A stretch of 64,000 nucleotides of DNA from JANYCO01 sp035535995. GTDB lineage: Bacteria; Bacteroidota; Bacteroidia; Cytophagales; Cytophagaceae. How positions within the stretch are numbered: position 1 is the stretch's first letter; each line of letters begins with the position of its first letter. Under the pieces are notes generated by a model. The model was not told the origin of the DNA. It saw only the letters and a list, made by a program, of their open reading frames with translations, and did not search any database. Location: assembly GCA_035535995.1 (NCBI GenBank), contig DATLOZ010000009.1, forward strand, positions 62,001 through 126,000, given 5' to 3'. Below, one piece after another: positions 51,176 to 58,999 of the stretch. The translations under genes were made by a program, and so were the position numbers.

Positions 51176-52186
51176 ATGGACAAAGTAGCAGTAGTTATAC
51201 TCAACTGGAACGGCCGTGCATTCCTGGAAAAATTTCTTCCCTCTGTAATCACCCATAGCTCTTCTGCTTCCATAGTAGTAGCCGACAATAACTCCACCGA
51301 CGATTCGGTTGATTTTTTGAAAAAAAATTATCCTGCGCTCCGCATCATAGAGATCGCAGAAAACGGAGGCTATAGCAAGGGATACAACATAGCCCTGCGC
51401 CAGATTGAAGCGGAATATTATGTACTCCTCAATTCTGATATAGAAGTTTCTCCTCAATGGCTGGAACCTGTGCTCCGCCTTATGGACAAGGATACCAGCA
51501 TTGCAGCCTGCCAGCCAAAGCTGCTCGACTACAACAACCGTGAGCTATTCGAATACGCAGGCGGAGCCGGCGGATACCTGGATTGGCTGGGTTATCCTTT
51601 CTGCCGGGGCCGCCTTTTCAATACACTGGAAAAAGATCATGGACAATACGACGACAACCATGAGATCTTCTGGGCTACGGGCGCCTGTATGTTTGTAAGA
51701 GCTTCCGACTTCCACGCCGTAGACGGACTTGACGATGATTTTTTTGCGCACCTCGAAGAGATCGATCTTTGCTGGAGATTAAAAAGCAGGGGTAAAAAAA
51801 TTTACTGCTGCAGTGAAAGCAAAGTATATCACGTGGGTGGAGGAACACTCAATAAGATCAATCCCCGCAAAACTTATCTTAACTTTAGAAACAGCTTATA
51901 CATGCTGTATAAAAATCTCACGCCCGGAAGGCTTTTTCTTTTGATCTCCGCAAGATTGGTACTGGATGGCGTAGCGGGAATAAAATTTTTACTGGAAGGT
52001 TCAGGCAAGCATACCCTGGCTGTGATCAAAGCACATTTTTCTTTTTACGGTGCGCTTGGTTCGCTGCGCAAAAAGAGAAAAGCCAATATCCTGAGTGACC
52101 TTGATTTTAAAGAGGTCTACAAGGGATCGATTGTGTTGGATTATTTCCTTAAAAAGAAAACTTCTTTTGATCGGTTGAAATTCTAA
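51176..52186 (+). CDS. family 2 glycosyltransferase
   Basis: A 336-residue cytoplasmic GT-A enzyme. It shows VVILNWNGRAFLE, ADNNSTDDSV, LLNSDIEVSPQW (the metal-binding region), and FFAHLEEIDLCWRLKSRG, which fit the rhamnosyltransferase-like GT2 group that builds cell-surface polysaccharides. A C-terminal hydrophobic or amphipathic region (about 245-290) may bind the membrane. It starts at ATG 51176, 3 bases after ybaB. Its acceptor is unknown; no polysaccharide locus is adjacent. Confidence 0.93.
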   Translation: MDKVAVVILNWNGRAFLEKFLPSVITHSSSASIVVADNNSTDDSVDFLKKNYPALRIIEIAENGGYSKGYNIALRQIEAEYYVLLNSDIEVSPQWLEPVLRLMDKDTSIAACQPKLLDYNNRELFEYAGGAGGYLDWLGYPFCRGRLFNTLEKDHGQYDDNHEIFWATGACMFVRASDFHAVDGLDDDFFAHLEEIDLCWRLKSRGKKIYCCSESKVYHVGGGTLNKINPRKTYLNFRNSLYMLYKNLTPGRLFLLISARLVLDGVAGIKFLLEGSGKHTLAVIKAHFSFYGALGSLRKKRKANILSDLDFKEVYKGSIVLDYFLKKKTSFDRLKF

Positions 52187-52209
52187 GATTCTTACACCAA
52201 TTAATATTA

Positions 52210-52277
52210 GGTCAGCAAGAGCAACAGCAAGAGTATTGAGAACAGCCTCAGTACTCTTGCTGTTGCTCTTGCTGGCC
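52210..52277. repeat. hairpin of GCAAGA/GCAACA units, 31-base arms
   Basis: Arms 52210-52240 and 52247-52277 match over 31 bases with two mismatches and a 6-base loop. The unit is six bases (GCAAGA, GCAACA). It lies between the convergent glycosyltransferase and FecR-like genes, next to the terminator. Confidence 0.9.
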
Positions 52278-52299
52278 TGCTGCTTTTAATTTCTCATGC

Positions 52300-52327
52300 A
52301 AAAAAAATCCCGCCGTATAGGCGGGAT
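52300..52327 (-). terminator. terminator of the FecR-like gene
   Basis: The stem ATCCCGCC / GGCGGGAT (arms 52307-52314 and 52320-52327) with a five-base loop is followed on the minus strand by a run of eight T. Confidence 0.88.
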
Positions 52328-52348
52328 CTGCGTTTTGTTTTTAATTGC

Positions 52349-53275
52349 TTACTTCGTTGGTTTTGGTTCAGCAATTTCAGCTCGTTCCAGGAACTGACCA
52401 TAGGCTACTTTGTAATCGTCTACTTCAGGTTCCATTTTTATAGCTGCTTCATAATTTTGTAGAGCTTCCAGGTACAGTTTGTTGTCTTCGTAGAAAGAAG
52501 CCAGGATAACTTTATTTAAAGCATTTTCTTCGCCCAACTGAGCTTTTAGATCTGTCAATTGTTTGTTGAGTTCAACTATTTTATCGTTAGAAGGATAAGT
52601 GATTCTGATATCTTTTTTAACATCAGGATTTTCCTTTGATTTAATTGATACGATATAGTTTTTATCTTTTTTGCTGTCAAGATTCAGAAGCATGGAAGTT
52701 TCTGTAGTTTCTTGCTTTAAAATTTCGTCGCCGAAAAGATTGGTTACGTTCACAACATAAGTTTTGGTATTTGTCTCCGGTTCCCATTCGATCACCACTT
52801 GGTTGCTCAATGCCGTTACGTTCAACGTTTTTGGCACAAACACTGCGATCTCATTTGTTCCTCTTTCTACGGAACCCGTTACCGCCATATACTTATATTT
52901 GTTTTTAGCCATATCTTCTCCGCCAGTCTTACTCATTTCGCCAGCCAGATAGTTAGCATATTTTGCTGTGGTGGTAGCATTTTGAGTAGCTACTTCACCG
53001 GCAAGTTTACTTACTTCGTAAGTACCGGCTTTTTTCAGCTCAATTGTTTTACCGTTTTTGTAAGCAAGACCAAGATATCCGTTGTTGTCAACGGTGATCT
53101 TATCCCCTTTGGATAATTTCTTTCCTACGAAAAGAGCTTTCCAGTCTGTTGTACCGGAAGTCTGAAGTTTATTGCCTCCCTTGGAAGCTAAAACTTTGAA
53201 CATTTCCTCCTGAGCAAAAGCCATTGTGCTTGCCAGAAGCAATGTTAGGGCTAAAAGTATTGATTTATTCTTCAT
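52349..53275 (-). CDS. exported FecR-like protein with C-terminal helical repeats
   Basis: A 308-residue exported protein from ATG 53275 (an ATG six bases upstream is also possible). The signal peptide ends near AFAQ. The following GKKLSKGDKITVDNNGYLG and GKTIELKKAGTYEV resemble the FecR beta domain. A middle region looks like a fibronectin-type domain (residues about 150-220). The C-terminal part (YEDNKLYLEALQNYEAAIKMEPE) resembles one or two TPR helices. It overlaps the CHASE2 gene's stop by 11 bases, so the two are translationally coupled and likely form a functional pair. Confidence 0.8.
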   Translation of the reverse strand: MKNKSILLALTLLLASTMAFAQEEMFKVLASKGGNKLQTSGTTDWKALFVGKKLSKGDKITVDNNGYLGLAYKNGKTIELKKAGTYEVSKLAGEVATQNATTTAKYANYLAGEMSKTGGEDMAKNKYKYMAVTGSVERGTNEIAVFVPKTLNVTALSNQVVIEWEPETNTKTYVVNVTNLFGDEILKQETTETSMLLNLDSKKDKNYIVSIKSKENPDVKKDIRITYPSNDKIVELNKQLTDLKAQLGEENALNKVILASFYEDNKLYLEALQNYEAAIKMEPEVDDYKVAYGQFLERAEIAEPKPTK

Positions 53276-54566
53276 CGTCATCTACAGGTTTAACTACTAT
53301 ATTATCTTTACTTGGGGTTTTGTTGAATTTCTTTCTCAACTTCATTTCTGAAGTCTTGATAAGGCCGTAATAGAGCTCTATAATATTAGGCATCAAAAAC
53401 AATGCCACAGTAGCTATTGTGAAATCCAGCTTATAATCATAGATATCAAAGATATATACGAGGATAGTTGTGAAAAGTAAAGCTTCCACAATAGTGATCA
53501 CAAGCGTTGCCCCATCCCAGAAAAGCTCCAATTTAAAATATAAGTATGTGAAAAACAAAATATTAATGAATATAAGGGCAATATTCATAACAATTGACCA
53601 GGTCTCAGGCATTTGATTAATATAATCTCCGCTGAGGATCATGGCACAAATATTTGCGTGGACAATAACTCCAAACATATCTTCAGAGGCTCTTCCTACA
53701 TAGTTTTGATTTAAAGGCGTAAAAAAGCGGTCTTCCGTGGAATAAGTATTAAAGTTTGGCCCCATAAAGCCCATGATCACGATTTTTCCTTTAAAAACCT
53801 CCGGTTCAAATTTTTCTTCCAGCACCTGGTCTACATCCAAGGCCGTAAAAGCGATCTTAGAATTGGGTGAACCGTCTTTATCTACTGTTTGCACATTGCC
53901 GATATAATTGATCGCTTCTGTTTCATGATGGCGGGCCTCCAGTTTTTTAATAGATTCCGGTTTATAGATCTTTGCCATTTTAGAGGGGAAAGATAAAATA
54001 ACAGAATCTGCTACCTTTTGCTTCAATACACAGTTACGAGCGGTTTTAAAAGTATTTCGTCCCTCTGAGATCATGTCCAGATACGCTGTATTGGCATTCA
54101 CGGTAAACATAGGGTGAGACATGGAAATACTATCAACCTGCTCTTTTTCTGCATCTTCGTGCAGTTCACAGCCAAGTACCAGGTTGTCTACCTTTTTGAA
54201 AACCCTGGCCAAAGCAGAATCTCCTTCGATTAGCAAAGTATCTTTGAAAGGGTCGTCCGAATGTTTTGGCTTTCTGAAAAAAGCATCTATCCCAATCACC
54301 TTAGGTTTGTATTTATTAATGATCTCGATCTCCGCAGCAATACCGGCGCGGTCGAGGTTACCAATGTTTACTAATACAATATCATCGTTATAAGGAGGGT
54401 TTTCGCGGAATTGAGAAAATACAAGATCCGTAAGCTCGAAATCTTCCAGGGTTTTAGATATTGGGTTGAACAGATCCGGAATTTGTATGAAGGAAATGCC
54501 GTAGAGAAAAAGCACTCCAAAGATAGTAGTACCCAGGGCATCCCAGATAAATCCTTTTCTTTTCAT
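53265..54566 (-). CDS. CHASE2-domain membrane protein without an effector domain
   Basis: A 433-residue membrane protein. One membrane segment (about 10-30) is followed by an extracytoplasmic CHASE2 sensor domain (about 35-325, with DIVLVNIGNLDRAGIAAEI, VIGIDAFFRKPK and GKIVIMGFMG). Three further membrane segments (about 325-405) and a short acidic cytoplasmic tail follow. CHASE2 normally feeds a cyclase or kinase; none is present here. It is the first gene of a two-gene transcript with the FecR-like protein and starts at ATG 54566. Confidence 0.88.
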   Translation of the reverse strand: MKRKGFIWDALGTTIFGVLFLYGISFIQIPDLFNPISKTLEDFELTDLVFSQFRENPPYNDDIVLVNIGNLDRAGIAAEIEIINKYKPKVIGIDAFFRKPKHSDDPFKDTLLIEGDSALARVFKKVDNLVLGCELHEDAEKEQVDSISMSHPMFTVNANTAYLDMISEGRNTFKTARNCVLKQKVADSVILSFPSKMAKIYKPESIKKLEARHHETEAINYIGNVQTVDKDGSPNSKIAFTALDVDQVLEEKFEPEVFKGKIVIMGFMGPNFNTYSTEDRFFTPLNQNYVGRASEDMFGVIVHANICAMILSGDYINQMPETWSIVMNIALIFINILFFTYLYFKLELFWDGATLVITIVEALLFTTILVYIFDIYDYKLDFTIATVALFLMPNIIELYYGLIKTSEMKLRKKFNKTPSKDNIVVKPVDDDEE

Positions 54567-54652
54567 AAAATAAAATGGCGGTGAGTTTAAGGTAAAGTTA
54601 TATTTAAGTCAATATTACGAATTTTATTGAAAAAAAGTTAGTTATAAAAAAT

Positions 54653-54743
54653 AGATACCCAATACCGGATGCCATATACCGGATAAAATCATAGTGCTTA
54701 TTTTTGTTTTTATCTGGCATCTGGCATCCGGTATTGGGTATCT
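54653..54743. repeat. heptad inverted repeat, 36-base arms (ATCTGGC type)
   Basis: Arms 54653-54688 and 54708-54743 match over 36 bases with a few mismatches, clustered in the second heptad units. The outer part (AGATACCCAATACCGGATGC) is perfectly paired. The loop is 19 bases. Confidence 0.9.
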
Positions 54744-54746
54744 GAT

Positions 54747-54836
54747 AAAATGTCTTATAAAGGTTTTATAAACTCCTCATTATAAGACATTTTGTCTTTT
54801 TAATGGGAAGAAAAAATAATTTTTAAAGACAAAATG
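54747..54836 (+). promoter_or_regulatory. two overlapping, mutually exclusive hairpins ahead of clpB
   Basis: Hairpin 1 pairs 54747-54760 with 54780-54793 (14 perfect pairs). Hairpin 2 pairs 54788-54799 with 54825-54836 (12 perfect pairs). Bases 54788-54793 belong to both, so only one can form. If the clpB transcript starts upstream this would be a switchable leader; if not, the arms are DNA palindromes that a regulator could bind. Confidence 0.6.
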
Positions 54837-54900
54837 ACTATTAATTAAAGATGGTTTTTATTTTGTTAAGATTTTTGAAAACAAAACGAACACTAGATCT

Positions 54901-57540
54901 ATGAACTTCAACAATTATACTATCAAATCTCAGGAAGCGATTCAAAAAGCGACTGAGCTGGCTGCTGCTCATGAACAACAGGTAGTAGAAACAGGGCATA
55001 TTCTAAAAGCCGTGATGGTCGCCGATGAAAATATGATCTCTTTTTTATTCAAAAAAACCGGAGCCAATAAAAAACTGGTCGACGATCGTACGGAAGAAAT
55101 TATAAAAATGTATCCAAAGGTAACCGGCGGAAGCCCTTACCTGTCTAACGATGCGGCCGCTGCGCTCACGAAGGCCAATACTTACCTGAAAGAATTTGGC
55201 GACGAATATGTAGCGATCGAGCATATCTTCCTTGGGCTCCTCGCCGGAAAGGATAAAATAGCCGATCTATTGAAAGATGCCGGCTTCACCGAAAAACATC
55301 TGAAAGCTGCTATCAAAGACCTACGAGGCGGCAGCAAGGTAACAGACCAGCACGCAGAAGGTAAATACAAATCGCTGGAAAAATATTCCAAGAACCTCAA
55401 CGAAATGGCAAAAGCAGGAAAAATAGATCCTGTTATCGGCCGCGACGAAGAGATCAGGCGCGTGCTGCAGATCCTTTCCCGAAGAACTAAGAACAACCCA
55501 ATCCTCCTTGGCGAACCGGGTGTAGGTAAAACCGCAATTGTAGAAGGTCTTGCCCAACGTATTGTTCAAGGTGATGTGCCGGAAAATCTGAAAACAAAAA
55601 CACTTATTTCACTCGACATGGGCTTGCTGGTAGCGGGTGCCAAGTACAAGGGAGAATTTGAAGAAAGATTAAAAGCTGTGATCAAAGAAGTAACCGACGC
55701 GGAAGGGGAGATCATTCTATTCATCGATGAGATCCACACATTGATCGGGGCCGGTGGTGGTGGCGAAGGCGCTATGGACGCGGCCAACCTACTGAAACCT
55801 GCCTTGGCCAGAGGCGAACTGCATGCGATCGGTGCTACCACGCTGAAAGAATATCAAAAATATATCGAAAAAGACAAAGCGCTGGAACGCCGCTTCCAGG
55901 CTGTAGTAGTAGACGAGCCGAGTGAACAGGACGCGATCTCCATTCTCCGCGGGATCAAAGATAAATACGAACTGCACCATGGCGTGCGAATCAAAGACGA
56001 CGCGATCATTGCAGCGGTAGAATTATCCAGTCGCTATATTTCTGATAGGTTCTTGCCAGACAAAGCTATTGACCTTATGGACGAGGCTGCTTCTAAGTTA
56101 AGGATCGAAATAGATTCTCTGCCAGAAGAACTCGACGAAGTACAACGTAAGATCATGCAGCTCGAAATTGAGCGCGAAGCGATCCGCAGGGAAAATGACC
56201 GTGAAAAAGAAAATATTCTTTCTAAAGAAATCGCTGAGCTCAATGAGACGCGAAATGAAATGAAAGCGAAATGGCAGAACGAAAAAAACATTATTGATGC
56301 CATTCAGAAAGCGAAAGAGAATATTGAAACATATAAGCTGCAAGCCGAACAAGCCGAACGCAGCGGCGACTATGGAAAAGTGGCCGAACTTCGCTACGGA
56401 AAAATAAAAGAGAGCGAAGATGAATTAAAAACATTGCAAGCACAGATCAAAGAGATGGGCAGCGGAATGCTGAAAGAAGAAGTGACGGCTGAAGACATCG
56501 CTGAGATCGTAGCAAAATGGACTGGAATTCCTGTAGCAAAAATGCTGCAAGGTGAAAGAGAAAAATTATTGCACCTTGAAGAAGAACTTGGCAAACGAGT
56601 AGCCGGACAAACCGAAGCGATCCAGGCATTGTCCGACGCGGTGCGCAGAAGCCGCGCCGGACTGCAGGACCCTAAACGTCCGATCGGTTCATTCATTTTC
56701 CTGGGTACAACAGGAGTGGGTAAAACAGAATTGGCAAAAGCCCTGGCTGATTTTCTCTTCAACGATGAAAACGCTATGGTACGGATTGATATGTCGGAAT
56801 ACCAGGAACGTCACGCTGTAAGCCGTCTGGTGGGCGCGCCTCCAGGCTATGTGGGATACGATGAAGGTGGGCAATTGACCGAGGCAGTAAGAAGGAAACC
56901 ATATTCTGTGATCCTGCTCGACGAGATTGAGAAAGCGCATCCTGATGTATTTAATATCCTGCTGCAAGTGCTGGACGATGGAAGACTGACAGACAACAAA
57001 GGCCGCGTAGCGAATTTCAAAAACACGATCATCATTATGACCTCCAACATTGGCGCGCATTTGATCCAGGAAAACTTCGACGAGATGAAGGAGAAAATTG
57101 CAACAATGGGCGATACTATGAAAGAGCATTACGAAGAAGAATATACCGAGAAAGCGAAATCAGAAGTGTTTGACATGCTTCGCAAAACCATTCGCCCGGA
57201 ATTCTTAAACAGGATCGATGAGGTGATCATGTTCAAACCTCTTACTAAAAATGAGATCCGCAAGATCGTAGACATCCAGTTCCGCTCGATCCGCAAGCGT
57301 CTTGAAGACAGCGGTATCAGGCTGGAAACCACGAACGAAGTGCTCGACATGCTCGGCGCGGAAGGTTACGATCCGCAATTCGGCGCCCGTCCGCTGAAAC
57401 GTGTGATCCAAAGACTGATCTTGAATGAGCTTTCGAAAGAGATCCTTTCTGGTCGTGTACACAAAGATTCTGTGATCGCGATAACACTGGACGATGATGG
57501 AAAAATAAAATTTGAGAACATCGAAAAAGTAGAGATCTAA
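54901..57540 (+). CDS. clpB: ATP-dependent disaggregase ClpB
   Basis: A hexameric AAA+ chaperone (879 residues) that pulls polypeptides out of aggregates with the DnaK system. The N-domain (about 1-145) is followed by AAA-1 (Walker A GEPGVGKT, Walker B ILFIDEIHT), the middle coiled-coil propeller (about 410-530), and AAA-2 (GTTGVGKTELAKAL, VILLDEIEKAHPDVF). The pore loop GAKYKGEFEERL is present. Length and the middle domain identify ClpB rather than ClpC or ClpA. It starts at ATG 54901. Two hairpins downstream end the transcript. Confidence 0.97.
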   Translation: MNFNNYTIKSQEAIQKATELAAAHEQQVVETGHILKAVMVADENMISFLFKKTGANKKLVDDRTEEIIKMYPKVTGGSPYLSNDAAAALTKANTYLKEFGDEYVAIEHIFLGLLAGKDKIADLLKDAGFTEKHLKAAIKDLRGGSKVTDQHAEGKYKSLEKYSKNLNEMAKAGKIDPVIGRDEEIRRVLQILSRRTKNNPILLGEPGVGKTAIVEGLAQRIVQGDVPENLKTKTLISLDMGLLVAGAKYKGEFEERLKAVIKEVTDAEGEIILFIDEIHTLIGAGGGGEGAMDAANLLKPALARGELHAIGATTLKEYQKYIEKDKALERRFQAVVVDEPSEQDAISILRGIKDKYELHHGVRIKDDAIIAAVELSSRYISDRFLPDKAIDLMDEAASKLRIEIDSLPEELDEVQRKIMQLEIEREAIRRENDREKENILSKEIAELNETRNEMKAKWQNEKNIIDAIQKAKENIETYKLQAEQAERSGDYGKVAELRYGKIKESEDELKTLQAQIKEMGSGMLKEEVTAEDIAEIVAKWTGIPVAKMLQGEREKLLHLEEELGKRVAGQTEAIQALSDAVRRSRAGLQDPKRPIGSFIFLGTTGVGKTELAKALADFLFNDENAMVRIDMSEYQERHAVSRLVGAPPGYVGYDEGGQLTEAVRRKPYSVILLDEIEKAHPDVFNILLQVLDDGRLTDNKGRVANFKNTIIIMTSNIGAHLIQENFDEMKEKIATMGDTMKEHYEEEYTEKAKSEVFDMLRKTIRPEFLNRIDEVIMFKPLTKNEIRKIVDIQFRSIRKRLEDSGIRLETTNEVLDMLGAEGYDPQFGARPLKRVIQRLILNELSKEILSGRVHKDSVIAITLDDDGKIKFENIEKVEI

Positions 57541-57561
57541 TACAGATTCGTTCCTAAAATA

Positions 57562-57600
57562 AGTGGTGCCACAACACTAAGTTATAGCACCACTATCCTT
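57562..57600 (+). terminator. first hairpin downstream of clpB
   Basis: AGTGGTGC (57562-57569) pairs with GCACCACT (57587-57594) and is followed by a T-rich stretch. It precedes a stronger terminator. Confidence 0.6.
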
Positions 57601-57610
57601 TTTATAAAAT

Positions 57611-57644
57611 AAAAAACCGCAGGACGAGATCTTGCGGTTTTTTT
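57611..57644. terminator. rho-independent terminator after clpB
   Basis: AAAAAACCGCA (57611-57621) pairs with TGCGGTTTTTT (57633-57643), with an 11-base loop. A-run and T-run on the two sides make it bidirectional. Confidence 0.85.
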
Positions 57645-57676
57645 GAGGTATTATTTATCTGAAGTTCTTTGTCTTA

Positions 57677-57748
57677 AAATTCCAACATACAATTACAAAT
57701 TCCAAAACAGAAGTGCTTTTTGGAATTTGTATTTTTGATTTGGAATTT
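57677..57748. repeat. heptad inverted repeat (TTTGGAA type)
   Basis: Arms 57677-57707 and 57718-57748 (AAATTCCAA types) match over about 31 bases with several mismatches. It is a second copy of the element found between ccmE and ccmF, and lies next to the shortened receiver-like gene. Confidence 0.75.
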
Positions 57749-57756
57749 ACTTATTA

Positions 57757-57990
57757 TCAGTGCCAGTGGTTATATGGTTCCGACCACTGATAGCATTTAA
57801 CCACTTTTTGCGTTTTATAGTCCTGAATTAAAATATCAGGGTTAAAATTTAACAGGTCAAAAGCAGATTCTGACTTAGAGAAGAAATTGATGATATAATT
57901 ATATGGCTTCAATTCTTCTGCTATTTTTTTCTGCATAGATTTATCATCCTCCTGGATGAACACTCTATAGTTAGTTGCTTTTGATCTCAT
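57757..57990 (-). CDS. short receiver-like protein, 77 aa
   Basis: A 77-residue frame starting at ATG 57990. The first 60 residues resemble the front half of a response-regulator receiver domain: a strand then an acidic pair at VFIQEDD (Glu14, Asp15, Asp16), a helix, and PDILIQD with Asp57 at the phosphorylation position. The chain then ends with KCYQWSEPYNHWH instead of the Thr and Lys motifs, so the domain is half-length. It could be a remnant, a frameshifted gene or a true small protein. No frameshifted remainder was obvious upstream of the hairpin at 57677-57748. Confidence 0.5.
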   Translation of the reverse strand: MRSKATNYRVFIQEDDKSMQKKIAEELKPYNYIINFFSKSESAFDLLNFNPDILIQDYKTQKVVKCYQWSEPYNHWH

Positions 57991-58024
57991 AAAATAGTGT
58001 AAAGTAAATGTCTATTAATATCTC

Positions 58025-58978
58025 CTATTTGGAAGATGTTTCAGATATAAACGGAGAATCGTTGGTAAAGGATACAAAATCGATCCACATTGTTCCACCT
58101 GTAACACGGGAAGGATAAGAATTCAACCCGAAATCTACGGCAGCGATGTTGCGTGGATTCACAATAAAGGCATCCGAAAGTCTATAGGAGAAATACTGCC
58201 ATCCGCTGCTTGTCTTGTCTACAGTGATGTTAATATTTCTTTTAAACGTTCCTTCTGTAAGAGTGATAACTGGCATAGTGCCTATACTGCCCTGTACATT
58301 TACAAAGCAGTTGATATAAACTCTGCTTGGATCCGAGCTGACTTTAGTGGCAATATTGGTTGGCGTAAAGCTATATCCGCCGAAGAACCATTGAGGAGTA
58401 GAAGAGTACCCCACTGTTTTCAGCGCTCCTCCTCCTTCCGGGGAATTCAGTCCGCTCACCTGTGCGTTGGCACCATTTGGCGGAGATACATAAGTGCCGT
58501 AAAAATACGGACCCGCTCCCAGGGCTCCTGTTTCACCGTTGTAAAGAAGATAACCGAAATTAACAAAATTATTAGGCGTAGCGATCGTAAAGTTTTTAAC
58601 GATCGGATCTTTACAGGCTACTGCAAATTCTACTGTACAAGCTTCATTAGTAAATAAAATCATCGTATCCGGGTTGCCTATCCACTTTTCGGAAATTGAT
58701 TTTCCATATCCGGAATATTTTTTGAATGACTTACTTACTGTTCCGCGGATAGTTATAGTCCAGGGAACCTCTTCGTTGAAAGAGGCCGTTAATTTTAGCG
58801 TATCCACTTTGAGATTTACACTCGTGCTATTCACAGCAGGCTCTTCCGTGATGGCAAATTTATCCGTCGGACAAATTGAAGGACCAATATGATCATCGAA
58901 ATTCTTTTTCTTGCAGGCGTTCAATCCCAATAGCACCAGTAAAATAATATTCAGGAAAATTCTCTTGTTCTTTTTCAT
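58025..58978 (-). CDS. lipoprotein with a C-terminal jelly-roll-like domain (lipoprotein A)
   Basis: A 317-residue lipoprotein. The signal peptide ends in the lipobox LNAC (Cys22), followed by KKKNFDDHIGPS, shared with the next gene. Residues about 40-130 look like an Ig-like beta domain with one Cys pair. The C-terminal part (about 140-317) ends in SGWQYFSYRLSDAF and RNIAAVDFGLNSYPS then GTMWIDFVSF, reminiscent of a galactose-binding or carbohydrate-binding jelly roll. No catalytic motif is seen. It is the last member of a same-strand run with lipoprotein B and two barrels; gap to lipoprotein B is 21 bases. Confidence 0.72.
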   Translation of the reverse strand: MKKNKRIFLNIILLVLLGLNACKKKNFDDHIGPSICPTDKFAITEEPAVNSTSVNLKVDTLKLTASFNEEVPWTITIRGTVSKSFKKYSGYGKSISEKWIGNPDTMILFTNEACTVEFAVACKDPIVKNFTIATPNNFVNFGYLLYNGETGALGAGPYFYGTYVSPPNGANAQVSGLNSPEGGGALKTVGYSSTPQWFFGGYSFTPTNIATKVSSDPSRVYINCFVNVQGSIGTMPVITLTEGTFKRNINITVDKTSSGWQYFSYRLSDAFIVNPRNIAAVDFGLNSYPSRVTGGTMWIDFVSFTNDSPFISETSSK

Positions 58979-58999
58979 ACTATTATCGGTTAACGATCT

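Larger units (their letters stand above)
54567..54900. other. divergent intergenic region, CHASE2 / clpB
   Basis: This 334-base gap holds the ATCTGGC-type inverted repeat (54653-54743) and the pair of overlapping hairpins (54747-54836). The clpB ATG is at 54901. No open frame of interest is seen. Confidence 0.7.
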
